From: Ochotona curzoniae
Lineage: Eukaryota > Chordata > Mammalia > Lagomorpha > Ochotonidae
Assembly (NCBI RefSeq): GCF_017591425.1
Contig: NW_024467104.1
Coordinates: forward strand, 3,533,001-3,597,000
Length of the DNA: 64,000 nt
Direction: 5' to 3'
The translations under genes and the position numbers were made by a program. The notes below the pieces were generated by a model. It was not told where the DNA came from, ran no database searches, and worked only from the letters and a program-made list of their open reading frames with translations. Shown piece by piece: positions 52,401 through 63,671 of this stretch (positions are counted from its first letter, which is position 1; every line of letters starts with the position of its first letter).

Positions 52401-55400
52401 TAGATGGTGACAGGACCCCTACTGTTTGAGAACTAATCCAGTTCCAGGAGTGCATCCCAGGAAGCTGGGCCACTGACTGGAGCTGGAACACTAGACCCTC
52501 AGATATGGGAGACTAAGACCAAGTGCTTGCTCCACACATACTTTTTTCTTTTCTGCTTAACATGAACTAATTTGTAGTTGTTTAGCACCTTATTATCATT
52601 CTATACTTGAGATGCTGAAACCATATGCTAATGCATTTGATTTTGAAAAATAATAAAATACTAATAATTCTTGGGCCTCTCTTACTGTTTTTATGTATGA
52701 AATTCCAATAACAATCTATATTCTGTGTTTCAGAAAATAATTGCATTCTAATGGTAGTCCACAGCTATATTAAGTTGAATGTTGGCTTCATAAATCTCGG
52801 ATTCTTTTTTTCCTGAACTTTCTGAGCCCGGGAGTTCTTGGTGCAGTTTTTCTGTTAATCTTCTAAAGTATTGGAAGATGTTGGAGCACAAACTTTTAGT
52901 ATGGATGAAGCAATTTGGACACAGATGACTCTTAAATTTCTGTCTCTAGTTGGTTAAATCTCTCCAGTATTACTGGTGTCTCTACTTGCCTTGGGATGCT
53001 GCCTTAATTAGCTTGGCCAGTAGAGGGAGTTGGAGTTAGAGCCATCAAGAAGCATCTTACACAAGAGAAGCCAAAAATTGAGTGTGGACTTGGCCACCAG
53101 ACAGACGTAGTTCTATCATCTACTAGGAGTTTTAGAAAAATTTGAATCAAATTAAGATTAGTTTTGCTAATCATTTTGAAAGCCAAGTTGCCTTTTTGAG
53201 ATAAAGGGCTGAAAAACTGATTCAGAAGATTGATAACTCAAATTTTATTATCTTTAGAGGACTTATTTTAATACCTTTATTAATTATACATCAAACTTTC
53301 AAAAGTCAATAACTATTATAAAATGATTATTATCAATAAGGAACCAACAAAGTTCTTGGATTAACTTTGTTTTTCAAAGAAGGTAACTCAGTTCATATAG
53401 ATTTGATGTCACCTCACCTATGAGGTGAGAAGTAACCAACAACCCCCATTGTACCAGTGGAGAAACTAGAGTGTAGTTGTAACAGGAAATGCACCTCAAG
53501 ATACCCTGGTAGGATGTACCTAGAGGTGTTGGTGGAAGTCTGGTCTTTGTATCTACGATCCTAGCTTAGTGGGTCCAATGCCGGAGCACCCAGGATGTGT
53601 TTACCTGCATCGCGAGGCCAGTACTGTAGATGTCTCCTATGATGCCATTGTCTTTGATCCTCATGCTGATGTTCTCCACAATATCCTTTAACACCTGACC
53701 AAACAGTACTCTGTAAGCATCATCCGCCCCTACAGGAATCTTGTTGTACATACAGGTCAGAGCCAAGGCCGCCATTGATCCTGTGTCTGAATCACAGGGG
53801 ACAGGATCACCATCACCACAATATTAAAATGCCTTTGGAGCTAGTTCAGTTACATAATTTCATTTCATGCTCGGAACAGAGCAATAGGATCTGTGATTAT
53901 TTTCATGTTCAAGTTCCTACAGCCATACAACAATAAGTAGCAAGCAAAAGAGTTGAACCCAGATAGTGTAAATGATTTGTATGTATGTAGACTAGCTATG
54001 TGTTCGATCCTGCTTGTCTTGTCCCAGTGTTTACCTTTCAGTATACCAGCATGACATCTCAGTGAAGCCTCCTTGGTCCCTATTCTGAGAGTTAAACTAC
54101 TTCACTGTGGATGATCATGCTGCTGATTCCCAGAGATGAGGAAGTCCAAACTCTACAAATTGGCAGAAATGTCTCAGCAACGTGTGAAGTTGCAGAAAGA
54201 AAAGGGACATCGGTCTGTTGTTGACCCACGTGGGGAGTACTACAGCAGACGTGTACCTGTTTGCATGATACAAATGGGAACAAAAGAAGGCACAGATGAG
54301 GAATGGAGAGAACGACAGAGAGCTGAAAGTGACTATGAAATATGACAGTGGCTTCCGTAGGGGAGGGATCATTATACATAGAAGGGTGGCCAAAAGAAAG
54401 ACGTGGTGTTGTAGAGGAGAAAACTCCCACTGGGAAATAACCATCTGTTTTCAGAACAGAGGAATCAGATGATCCCAGCTTTTCTTTGGATGAGGAAACC
54501 ATGGGTTTAGCTATTTAACAGAAAAGGACATGTCTAGACATATCAATGACAGCATTGAAAAGCATAGAGTGAAATAGCAGTAGTGATAAGAGAGAGGGTA
54601 TGTGGTAGGATGGAGGCAAGGTCTTAATATTTAATTTAGGAATGACTTCTACTTATGTGGCAGTGGAGTTGCTGTACCTATTAGAATATAGGAAGAATTA
54701 TCTTGGTTTCTGTGGCTTATTTCCCCCCCCCTTTATTTGATTATACCTTAATCCACATGTGCAACAAATGTTTGTTAAGATTCTCCCATCTACAGACACT
54801 TCCATTGTCCTTGGTTCTTTCCCTGCGGAAAGCTTTCTTCTGGCACTCCCCTCTCTGACTCTACCATTCTGTACACTGTGACTCTAATGTTCCACAGTTC
54901 AGCGTTCAGCAGCGGTGATGTACTCACCCACGCTGAAGGGAGACGAATTCACCAGCAGTGTCTTGGCAAAACGGACGGCTAGTGGTAAGGTTGCCTCTGA
55001 GTTCTTCTGACACAGGGCCAAGATGGCCAGACTGGGGCTATAGAAGGTTGATGCCTCAGCGTTGGAGCCTCAGAAGGGGACAGAGAATCTGCATTAGATG
55101 AACATTCACTTGTAAAGAATGAAAAGCCAAGCCTTTTAAATAGAAATGGCTAGAAAACATATCCCCAAAGAAAGACACAAAATGGGCAAAGGATTGCTAC
55201 CAGGGTTTTTCGACTGGGGATGTCATTTGGCATTTGAATAGAATAAAAGGGATGCGGATTTCTTCAGACAGGTGGAAGCCTGATAAACCTGTCCCTGTTG
55301 TGAGGGTTCTTGGTTCATTGGAAGTGAATCTCTGAATTGTGGGATTATTAGAAGAATTAGAATGTGGGGGTGGACTAAGGCTCTTCCTTAACTTTCCATT

Positions 55401-57145
55401 CTCACCACCTCCAACTTCTTCAGTTCTCACACACTCAGGAAGGGCCATAGCTTTCCCTCTGCCTTCCCGCCCAATGATGTCTCACTCGAAGGTGCCCACT
55501 TCTCCATCTGACTTTGCAGAATTAATACTCTATTTCCTGGATCTCGGCAGGAAGAGGTGAGGGCCATGACGGTGAGGGCAAGCTGTCCCAGGTTTAGGTC
55601 TGCAGAGGAGAGGAAAAAAAAAAAACACAGTTACTTAAAGATATTCTTAGAGGAGAGCTTACCAACAGCCTGGTAGGATCCAGCTCATGCTGACTTTTTA
55701 ATAATATAAGAAGATAGGTTTTTTATTGTCTTTCCAAAGAAAGCAATATGGAAAAATATACTTGAGAGGATATTTTGTCTGTTGGTCTCTGTGTGACTTG
55801 ATAACTCCATCAAGAGTCCCTGGTATCTGCTTAGAGAAACAACAAGAGCATCCTCAAGGATTTCCAAGGGACAGTTCACAGAAACAAAGCAATTTAAAAC
55901 CTTTTTTCAAACTGAAACCCCAAGGCAGTTCTTGAGAGGTAGGCAGATCAGACTTTAATATTGTCTTTGACATTGTTATGACAATAGGACTCAGCAGGAT
56001 CAAGTGCTTGCACAAAGTCCCAGAGTCAGTAAATGGCAGAGTTGGCCTGGAAGCTGGCTCTTTTAGCATCTGATCTACAGCTCTTGCCCCTTTGCCTCCC
56101 TCCTTCACAAATGCTCTGACTTCATCTCCACTTCCTTCCCAATATCTTAGAGGGAAGGGGAGGTATTTGTAGGATTAAGGTACAAGCACTGGGGCGGAGA
56201 TGACACCACGTTGGGAGCACGTTTGGAGATCTTACCAGCAGGGTTACTGGCCATGAGCTCGTAAGTCAGGAGCTTCTGGGCCTCCATGTCGTAAGCTCCA
56301 GCCAGGTTCATGGCAATCAGGATGCTGGGGTTTGGAAAGTCTAGTGAAGTTACGGAATCCTCCATGAGCACTTGTATGTCATTAACCAAAGACTGGTCTG
56401 CTGTGGGAACCACTGGGAAGAGAAAACACCCTTATTCTTTGCCCTCAAAAATATGATCCCTGTGTCTTTCATGCCTCTTGGGAGCAAAGTCAATACTGGT
56501 ATTCTAAGTTCTCTAAGAGAGATGAAGAAAATAACATTTTTCTTTTGAGAGCAGGAAGGCAATTAATCCCTACAAGTTATTAACCCATATATATTTTTAG
56601 TATTTTTTTTAATGGAGTAACTTCAAGGAATATGGCTTATGTACATTTGACATGATTTCTACTACTTTATAGGAATCATTGATTCTTTGCAACCATTTTT
56701 TTCCCTCACTGTTCCATGAAGAATACTAAATATTTTGCATATGACCTGTTCTTAGCAAGCACCAATATTTCCCACTAGTGCTGGGTCAACATTGTCATTG
56801 TCTTTGAACCATCAATCATTGATCATGCACTAGTACTTCAGCCCTTCTCAATTAGAAAAATACATGGATTTCAACACAAATAACTTACGCTGTCAAGTTA
56901 GGAAAAATGAAAAACACCTGCACCTGAGTTACCCACATTGGCTTTCTGGCTGTGATTGCTTTTTTCAACTACTTTCTCATTAGCAGAGCTCTGAGTTTCT
57001 GAGATCTCTGCCTCCCCCAAGGCTGACTGCTTCCCTAAATTCCTCAGGAAAGAATGCCATACTCACAGCATGAACTTCCAGACTGAGAACTGGTGCCAAC
57101 CATCGCCCAGAGAAGGTTCAGGAGGAAGAAGGAGAACCAGGCCAT
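43383..57145 (-). CDS. CBLIF: Gastric intrinsic factor (cobalamin binding intrinsic factor), 9 coding exons
   Basis: This is a secreted glycoprotein of the stomach that binds vitamin B12 and delivers it to the cubilin-amnionless receptor of the ileum. Nine minus-strand coding exons total 1254 bp and 417 aa, the human length. Residues 1-18 form a signal peptide ([18 protein letters not shown]). The alpha-barrel domain spans about 26-290, a Pro/Ser/Thr-rich linker about 291-312, and the beta domain about 313-417. Cysteines C26, C103, C142, C182, C246 and C288 match the three human disulfides, with C142 shifted by one residue against human 143. N-glycosylation sequons are seen at NIT (twice), NGS and the terminal NFT (N413). 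No frame break is seen. All nine introns' borders are GT/AG. Confidence 0.97.
43655..43815 (+). repeat. (CTTC)n microsatellite
   Basis: About 160 bp of pyrimidines. The core at 43684-43753 is near-perfect TTCC units, flanked by CCCT and TTCT variants. Confidence 0.98.
43815..44000 (-). mobile_element. CSINE fragment, inverted, beside a TTCC microsatellite
   Basis: Contains gcttgctgttttactcccca, aatggccacaatggc and ccaggtctcccacatgggc; the head is missing. CBLIF intron 8 (the 43445-45464 intron). Confidence 0.75.
44012..44140 (+). mobile_element. CSINE 3' fragment
   Basis: Its ending gctttcaaataaataagata plus an A-rich tail marks a plus-strand SINE 3' end, joined to an inverted fragment at 43815-44000. 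Confidence 0.6.
45465..45583 (-). CDS. CBLIF: CBLIF exon 8
   Basis: 119 bp. After a split lysine codon it reads [20 protein letters not shown] and on to [10 protein letters not shown] plus one base. The acceptor is ttttcttag and the donor is gaag|gtgagc. Confidence 0.96.
45785..46120 (+). mobile_element. CSINE (older)
   Basis: Contains accagtgctgtggcattgca, catcccatgtgggcac and a ctctgcctttcaagaaaaat tail. CBLIF intron 7, opposite to the gene. Confidence 0.85.
47828..48029 (-). CDS. CBLIF: CBLIF exon 7 (linker and start of beta domain)
   Basis: 202 bp. After a split glycine codon comes the linker [20 protein letters not shown], then [18 protein letters not shown], ending RKNPVF plus two bases. 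The acceptor is ttcacag and the donor is caa|gtgagt. Confidence 0.96.
48340..48895 (+). mobile_element. Copy of the 59.3-kb retroposon (3' half)
   Basis: It aligns with 59815-60320: shared gtggacagcat, catctgg/cacctgg, gtgttggcag, ggaaacagtggtcttac and tgatcaactatgtaa, followed by an A-rich tail. It lies within CBLIF intron 6, opposite to the gene's direction. Confidence 0.75.
49567..49744 (-). CDS. CBLIF: CBLIF exon 6
   Basis: 178 bp. It begins [20 protein letters not shown] and ends DVPLVTCNP plus one base, carrying C246 and C288. The acceptor is taacccag and the donor is cctg|gtaaga. Confidence 0.96.
51975..52530 (-). mobile_element. Old CSINE, inverted, expanded by a GA-rich tract
   Basis: SINE-like ends (cacagaaactgttgtgctta, cttcactccccagattcc and gggtctcctagatgg-like text) enclose a purine-rich GGGAGA tract at 52030-52310. 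CBLIF intron 5. Confidence 0.6.
52030..52310 (+). repeat. GA/GGGAGA purine tract
   Basis: About 280 bp of almost pure purines made of GGGAGA, GAGAGA and GGGACA units. It produces spurious long open frames on both strands. Confidence 0.97.
53605..53786 (-). CDS. CBLIF: CBLIF exon 5
   Basis: 182 bp. After a split aspartate codon it reads [20 protein letters not shown] and on to [11 protein letters not shown], phase 0. It includes C182. The acceptor is gtgattcag and the donor is cag|gtaaac. Confidence 0.96.
54928..55068 (-). CDS. CBLIF: CBLIF exon 4
   Basis: 141 bp. After a split serine codon it reads [20 protein letters not shown] and on to NSSPFSV plus one base. The acceptor is ccttctgag and the donor is gtgg|gtgagt. 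It lacks one proline found after SS in human. Confidence 0.94.
55486..55599 (-). CDS. CBLIF: CBLIF exon 3
   Basis: 114 bp. After a split aspartate codon it reads [20 protein letters not shown] and on to MEKWAPS plus one base, and includes C103. The acceptor is ctctgcag and the donor is tcga|gtgaga. Confidence 0.94.
55925..56085 (+). mobile_element. MIR SINE relic
   Basis: Contains caagtgcttgcacaaagtcc, cagagtcagtaaatggcaga and gttggcctggaagctgg, the MIR 3' part. CBLIF intron 2. Confidence 0.6.
56236..56412 (-). CDS. CBLIF: CBLIF exon 2
   Basis: 177 bp. After a split leucine codon it reads [20 protein letters not shown] and on through [14 protein letters not shown] to ELMASNPA plus one base. 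The acceptor is cttcccag and the donor is gctg|gtaaga. Confidence 0.95.
57067..57145 (-). CDS. CBLIF: CBLIF exon 1 (signal peptide)
   Basis: 79 bp, 26 codons plus one base: signal peptide, then [12 protein letters not shown] is at 57145-57143 in a gagATGg context. The donor is tgct|gtgagt. Confidence 0.95.
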
Positions 57146-57209
57146 CTCACTCTCTTCGTCACGTCCCCTTCCACAGTTAGCAGTATTCACAAAGTATTCC
57201 CTTCTTTCT

Positions 57210-57216
57210 CTTATAT
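57210..57216 (-). promoter_or_regulatory. CBLIF: CBLIF TATA-like box
   Basis: ATATAAG on the minus strand lies about 65 bp upstream of the ATG, which predicts a start site near 57185 and a short 5'UTR. This suits a tissue-restricted gastric gene. Confidence 0.6.
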
Positions 57217-58559
57217 GTGCTGTGACCCAGTCACTACTAACTATCTATGTTGACCTCTCCTTCTCTGATATAGCCAATTTACACTTGCTTATCTAACTTT
57301 ACTTGCTATAGAAGCCCAATGTATCTAAAGGTGACTTTTAGGCAGCACAGTCATATGAAAAACTGAAGGCAAAGGCTGTGACAAGAATGTGTCCTTTACT
57401 AAAATCCTGGGTGTTTCCATCAGGAAGTTTGGATAACGTGCAAATATAAACCAGACTTCTTCTAGGCCTTATTGTACAAAAATCTCCTGGGCTTTTATTA
57501 GCAACCACTTCATAGGCATCAAATTATTTCACGGTCCAGTGCACCTTTTTCACACTGTGTGCCCTTCTAAGCTCTCAGGCAGGGATCTGCCAGGTGAAGT
57601 TTGACTTTCTGTGATCAGTTGAGCTGACATGGACGTGGATTGAAGCCTAGATTCTTTGAAGTTGTTTGACTTTAGGAATGAAATGGATCTTCATGGCCCA
57701 GAAATTGTTTTGTTTGATTCCTCTTTACTTATCTGGGGGGAAAACAGCCTCTAACAACCAGTGCTTTTAGACTCAGTGTTATCTTTCAAAGTAATTAGAA
57801 AATGTGGTGTACATTCATATTAAGTACATTTTCCCAGAAAGGTAGTTATACTGCAAAGATAAGCATCTTGGAATAAAAGTCAAAGTCCTTTTCATGCCCT
57901 ACAAGATTCTGTTAGATTTGGCATCTGGTTTTCTTTCTGACTTCATCCCAAACCAGTATCTTCCTTGCTCACCTTGCTCAAGTCACACAGGATCTCTTAG
58001 TGTTCCTTGAACACGACTGTCACCTTTGCATTCTGTGTCCCTTCTGCCTGGGGCTTTCTTCCTTCATAAATTCTTATGGTGGCTCCTCACTCCCTTCCTT
58101 TTGTATCACTGCTCCGAAGTTAAAATGTAAAGAGGCCTCTTCGTGATATAAGGCATCCTGCCCACCGCTGACATCCACCCTTCCCTTACCTGTGAGAGCT
58201 CATCCTCCTGTGTCCCACCGGGTTTGTGATCATTTGCCCCCATAGAAATGTAGGCTCCAAGGAGAGAGCTGCTCTATGCTGCTCACTGCTGTATCTCCAA
58301 CAAGTTGCAACATTACTGAACTAATAGTAGGACTGCTGTAAATATTTTTTTGAATGAGTATGTTTCTGGACAAGTAGAAGACATGGATTACAAAGCATCT
58401 TTTTCTTTCTTGGCAAAAGTTGGTGCTTTTGGTGAGAGCACAGGGCACATTTTAGGGGTGTGCTAGCCAGATTCTAACCTGGTCCAATGGTTCCAAATCC
58501 AGTTATTCACATCCTGTGAAGTCAACAGCCTCACCTCTAATGAGTGGAACTCAACAAAA

Positions 58560-58756
58560 TAATGGTGTTGGGGTTAGTGTTGCGGCACAGTGAATTAAAC
58601 TGCTACTTCCAGTGTTGGCATTCCATATTAATGGCCCAAGTACTTGGACCCCTACTCCCATCCATGGATAAAGTTTCTGGCTCCTGGTTTCAGTCTGATC
58701 AAGACCTGAAACTGCTGTGGTATTTTGGGGAGTAAGCCAGTTAATGGAAGAGTCCT

Positions 58757-58787
<31 letters not shown>

Positions 58788-58895
58788 GCCAGTCAACAGA
58801 CGATTTTGTCTCTGTGTCACTCATCTCTCCCTCCTCCTCATTCTTCTTTTTTCTTGTCTCTACCACTTGTGTTTCAAATAAATAAGTCTTTAAAA
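58560..58895 (+). mobile_element. CSINE (older) with CT microsatellite
   Basis: Head ggggttagtgttgcggca, then a (CT)n run at about 58757-58787 and a tail gtgtttcaaataaataag. Confidence 0.85.
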
Positions 58896-59279
58896 AAATA
58901 TGACTTGGGACATCAGTCTTCCATTAAGATAAAAACAATGATGGAAAGAAGATGAACTGCCTTTTGCTTGCATTCCCTCTCTGGTTGTTCTTGTACTTTG
59001 TTCTGATGAAGTTGCTGCCTAACGGAGAGGCCCTTATGGTCAAGAACAGAGAGCAGCCTGCTGCCAACATCCAACAAGGGAAGGAGTGTTTCTGCCAGCA
59101 ACCATGGTTCTGGTAGGATGGAAGACTGGAAAGTTAGTTTATTAAGTCCATATGGTGGAGGGCCTTGAATATCACATGAAGTAGTAGGCAGACTAATGCC
59201 ACTCTCTAGTTCCCACCAGATGTCTAATTCTTAATTACTTGAATCTGGGTAGCAAAGGGGAATTAAAGTTACACAGAGA

Positions 59280-60327
59280 TAGCTAGACAGAACCCACCAG
59301 CATATGTGTGGGCTGGATAGTGGGGGTGGTTGAGCTGAGCTAGACTTCAATGCACATTGATATGTATGAGAGCTGAATGGGATGTGGGACAGACTGGACC
59401 AGTCTGCTGTACATACTGGTAAGCATGGGAACCAGGGCAGAAGGCAGGACTGGTGGGGGTCATTGTGGGTCGCTCCAACTAGGCTGCAGCTTCCACTGGT
59501 TTGCATGAGGGCAAAGTGTGTGTTGGGCAGGATCAGGATGAACTGCAACACCCATTGGTTGGTATAGTTGACAGGGCTGGAGGCAGAACTGACCCAGCAA
59601 TTGCAACCACCACTATGTGCATAAGCTGACTGGGGCAACAGACCATGCCGGACCTTGTACTGGCATGCACACACAAAAATCTGCTCTGAGATCACTTCAG
59701 ATGAAGTTTCTTTGGGGATCCCTCCAACTGAACTACTAATCTCAGAACCCCAACCATGAAGAGAATTGCAGGTTCCATGGTCTGACCATGGAGCGCATGT
59801 ATCAAAGCTGAGTCTCCTCAGGGGCTAAGACGGAGCAGTGGACAGCATATCCAGGTGCATATGGAAGATATGGTAGTCTGTTGGAATCTGCAGAGGACAC
59901 CTGGCCCCACAATAGAGGATGGAGGACAGAGCAAACCGATCATCTACCCCAGTTATGTGTTGGCAGTGAAAATTTGGGCAAAACGGAGACTCTAAGGTGA
60001 ACTATGTCAGTGGATTCTGGAGAGATTTCTTCATGCTTGGAATGGCAAGATTGGCAGCAATTCAGAACAGTTGAACTATCAAAACCACTTGAGCAATGCC
60101 CTTGGAGCATGCCTCATGTCAGGGACCCTGGGATGGTTGGGAGGGTGGTTGTGGCTTCTCCCTTTATCTCTCCACTTACCCCAGATACAGAAAGAGAGAG
60201 AGAGAGAAAGAGAGAGAGAATGTGGAAACAATGGTCTTACCTGCTTTCCTGTAGCCCTTGATCCTTTGTGCCCTAATCAACTATGTAAGGCTTATAAAAA
60301 TAAAATAATAATAAAAAAGTGAAAAAA
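59280..60327 (+). mobile_element. Complete 1.05-kb retroposon, probably a 5'-truncated L1 3' end
   Basis: Imperfect target-site duplications flank it (59264-59279 and about 60328-60344, core taaagttacaca), and it has an A-rich tail ending near 60327. The first 400 bp consist of imperfect units of roughly 65-75 bp built around a CCA(T/C)TGGTxxGxAT theme. The second half contains a GA microsatellite. No sense ORF of note. Partial copies occur at 40.49-40.96 kb and 48.3-48.9 kb. Its assignment as a lagomorph L1 3'UTR is inference. Confidence 0.7.
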
Positions 60328-61429
60328 TAAAGTTACACATAGAATTAAGGTTGTTAATGGGCTGAGCTAAAGGTGGGAAGATTAGTTTGGAGGGCCTGAG
60401 TAGGACCAATGTAATCACAGAGGTCCTTACAAGTGGAAGAGCTTACAAGTAGCAGGCGAGCTGCAGTCAGAGACACAGATGAAAAGATGTCAGCAGAGAT
60501 CAGAATGGCACAGTTCCGGTTCTGAGGTTGGAAGAGGGCAAGAGTCATGGACTGCAGGCAGCCAGCAGAAGCTGGAGAGGCAGGGAAATGGAGAACACAG
60601 CCTTTTACACGCTTGGATTCCAGCCCAGGTAGACCCACTTCGGACTTATCTCCAGAACTGTAATATAATAAACTTGTGCTATTTGAATTTGATAAAATTG
60701 TGATAACCTGTTACAGCTACAGCAAGAATCTACCACAAATGGGGAACTCGCCAGGTACTGATTTTGGGTTCTAGTACCTACTCATGACTGTTCAGAGACG
60801 ATTTTATCCCCTTTGTGGCCACCTCTGTAACATGCACTTCTTTCAAGAAATCATTTACAGCCAGAATTGCTGCAAGTCTGGTTATGACACAGCTGTTACA
60901 GGTAGCACATAATTTCCTGAAGAAAATCCACAAAGATCCTACATTTCTTAAGTATTACATTTTGACAATCTTTGACTATTTATTGGCTTATCCTGTACCT
61001 AACGTTCTTATTTCCAAGTGCCCAGGACCTCTCTAGATAACTTTAAAGTCTATTTGTAGTGATCATTTTTGCTGTGACAGCAGATTGTAGGTTTGGACTT
61101 GGTCTAGCTTCCATATTAGTTTCAAACCTTAGGAGTTTTTTTTGTAAAGTGTGGTCAGAAGGAGATGTCCCTGAGTGGTATCTGTGGCTTGCTAATGAAC
61201 TGCTATCTCACTGTTCTTCGTCTCTAATAGCAAAGAGTTTCTAGCAACCTGCCGTATCAGTGCTATTTTCTAGTAAGAGACTTTTGTCTTGCAGTAACTT
61301 TGTTTAGTTTAAAATGGAGGCTAGAAGTGCTGGGAGGTGTTCAAAACAGTCGCACAAAGCAAGAATTGATGTTTGATTCAATCAGAAGAATAAATGAGAG
61401 TATCAAAGAAAATAATTTCAAAAAAGATG

Positions 61430-61755
61430 TGATTTTTTTAAAGATGAAAAAAAATTTTTTTTGTAAAGTCAGATATATATAGAGGAGGAAAGACAGAGAG
61501 GAAGATCTTCTGTCCATTGATTCACTCCCCAAGTGGCTGCAATGGACAGAGGTGTGCCAATCCAAAGCCAGGAGCCAGGAGCCTCTTCCAGGTGTCCCAC
61601 ATGGGTGCAGGGTCCCAAGGCTTTGGGCTGTCCTTGAATGCTTTTCCAGGCTACAAACAGGGAGCTGGATGGGAAGCAGGGCTGCAGGGATTAGAACTGG
61701 TGCCCATATGAAATCCCATAGCATGCAAGGTGAGCACCGTGCTGGGTCTAAGATT
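61430..61755 (-). mobile_element. CSINE, inverted
   Basis: Contains gtaaagtcagatatatatag, cactccccaagtggctgca, ggtgcccatatgaaatccc and the reversed head accgtgctgggtct. Confidence 0.88.
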
Positions 61756-61769
61756 TTATTTATTTATTT

Positions 61770-61930
61770 TTTATCAGAGAAGTTTTAACTTCACAGCAAG
61801 ATTGGGAGTATGCTACAGGGAATTTCCGTATGTGCACTGTCCATACATAGGATGACTTTCCTCTGCTGGAGTGGTCCCTTTGTTAATAACTAATGTGCTG
61901 ACATTGACACATTAAATAAGAATTGCAAAG
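61770..61930 (+). mobile_element. Probable old L1-type relic
   Basis: A stretch with ttttaacttcacagcaaga, ttccgtatgtgcactgtcc and ctgacattgacac resembles an old L1 3' region. Assigned from memory of the motif only. Confidence 0.35.
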
Positions 61931-62144
61931 GAAGTAATGTTTTAATGGTGTGATTTAATGTTGCTTTACTCCATGTGTCAGTTAAAATAACATGTCAGAC
62001 ACATTTGATTAAATAGGTTTCATTAGGAGGAATACGTCTGTGACATGATTTGATAAAATTCATGTCACAGGGTGACAGGTGCTCATAAACATGTATATTT
62101 CAAAATCACCAGTGAGTATATTTTTAAATGTCGCATCACAAAAG

Positions 62145-62700
62145 GATAAAAACTTCTCAAAAAACCTAAAATTTCAACCACTGGATGATCCTGCAACCTC
62201 ATTCTTGGGCTTATGTACTCAAGGGAAATGCAATCAACCTATTGAAGAAATATTTGCACTCCTGTGCTTTTTTGCAACACCAATCACCACAGCCCAGAAA
62301 TGAAAGCAAGTTTAAATGTCCATCCACTGAGGAACGAGCACAAAAAAAAAAGGTGTTGCACACACACACACATACTGTGGACTATGATTCAGCCATTAAA
62401 TAATAATGAAATCTTATTGTCAATAACGTAGTTGGAGGTTAAGGTCACAGTACTAATGAAATCAGCCTGGCACAGACAGGACCTGCATGCTTTCACTCAT
62501 GGATGTTATCACAAACAAGGCGATCTCACAGACATGGAGGATATAGCAGTGGTAACTAGAACAAAAAATCAGTATAACTGGGAAACACAGGACATAGTGT
62601 AACTTCCAGATTAACTTTGTTATAGAGATTCCAAGAAAGATTTCCCTTGCCACCTTTCTTCACGCCTAAAGGGAGAGTCAGGAAAATCAGAACAAAGTGA
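62145..62700 (+). mobile_element. L1 3'-end relic
   Basis: It shows the typical L1 3' motif order: a CA-rich tract, then actatgattcagccatta, then gaaatcagcctggcacag and ctttcactcatggatg. No intact frame. Confidence 0.7.
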
Positions 62701-63337
62701 TTACAGAGGGTTTGTTACAGGCACCATAGGACAATTGTGAACAGTTTCTCATGTTTTGCAGAAGCATCCAATTCCGCAGATTTTCTGGCACTGGAGCATA
62801 CTGTTTAGTTCCTGGTTAGTTCCAACTCAGGTTGGCTTTCTTGCTCAGGAAAGGCAAAGTTCATTATCCTATACAGTGAATGGAACTTCAAATTTCCTCT
62901 TGTTAGGAGCCAATGGAAAAAGACAGTTCAGGAAGGAATATTTGACATGGCAGAGTTTGTGCTTTAGCCTGTTTGAACACAAATCTGCGTTTTGTGGCGG
63001 GGGTTGATCACTGCTTGGCCCAAGAGTACAGGAAGACGTAGCCACAGAAAGCAGCATTTGCTCATCTCTGGGCTGGTTTGAAGTTCAGTGTCAGGGTACA
63101 GACCCACAGAAATCACCTACCTGAGTTACAGTTCACCTCAGATTAGTTGCTGCTTCTCCTAAATTGCTGGTTGGATCATTCCGTCACTCAGGGATAAACC
63201 TGGACCCAATCTTATGTTTTCTTTCTCATACTTTAGTAATCTTTAATAAAATCACAAAATGTCTGGCGCTAACAACCAGAGAAGAAATGAGTGGATTTTT
63301 AATTAGATCTCATGGGTACCTTAGAAACCTGAAATCT

Positions 63338-63671
63338 GGGCCCGGCACTGTAGCTTAGCGGCTGAAGTCCTCCCCTTGAACGCACCAGGATCCTCTATGG
63401 GTGCCGGTTCTAATTCTAGTGGCTCTACTTCTCATCCAGCTCCCAGATTGTGGCCTGGAAGAGCAGTCAAGGACGGCCCAAAGCCTTGGGACACTGCACC
63501 CATGTGGGAGACCTGAAAGAGGCTCTGTGTTCCTCGGTTTGGATTGTCTCAGCTCTGGTCATTGTGGCTTCTTGGGGAGGGAACCAGTGGATGGAAGATC
63601 TTCCTCTCTGTCTCTCCTCCTCTCTTTCTCTATGTGACTTTGCAATAAAAATAAATAAACCTTAAAAAAAA
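63338..63671 (+). mobile_element. CSINE, full length
   Basis: Head ggcccggcactgtagc, B-box ggttctaattc, AATAAA-type tail. Imperfect 15-bp duplications (agaaacctgaaatct, agaaacttgaaattt) at 63323-63337 and 63672-63686. Confidence 0.93.

Larger units (their letters stand above)
49745..53604 (-). other. CBLIF: CBLIF intron 5
   Basis: Noncoding. 50100-50620 has an old repeat-like look, ending in gtgaaataataaagctccat, possibly an ancient LTR, but I cannot place it. A SINE with purine tract lies at 51975-52530. Confidence 0.8.

Noticed and set aside
52022..52491. Long open frames on both strands (135 and 178 codons) of Ser/Pro/Leu or Arg/Glu/Gly composition
   Set aside because: They come from the purine microsatellite, which lacks stop codons in several frames.
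59231..59695. A 154-codon minus-strand frame sharing a Cys-Trp-rich stretch with a frame at 40392-40814
   Set aside because: The similarity is due to copies of the same retroposon; it runs antisense to the element and crosses into flanking DNA, so it is not a gene.
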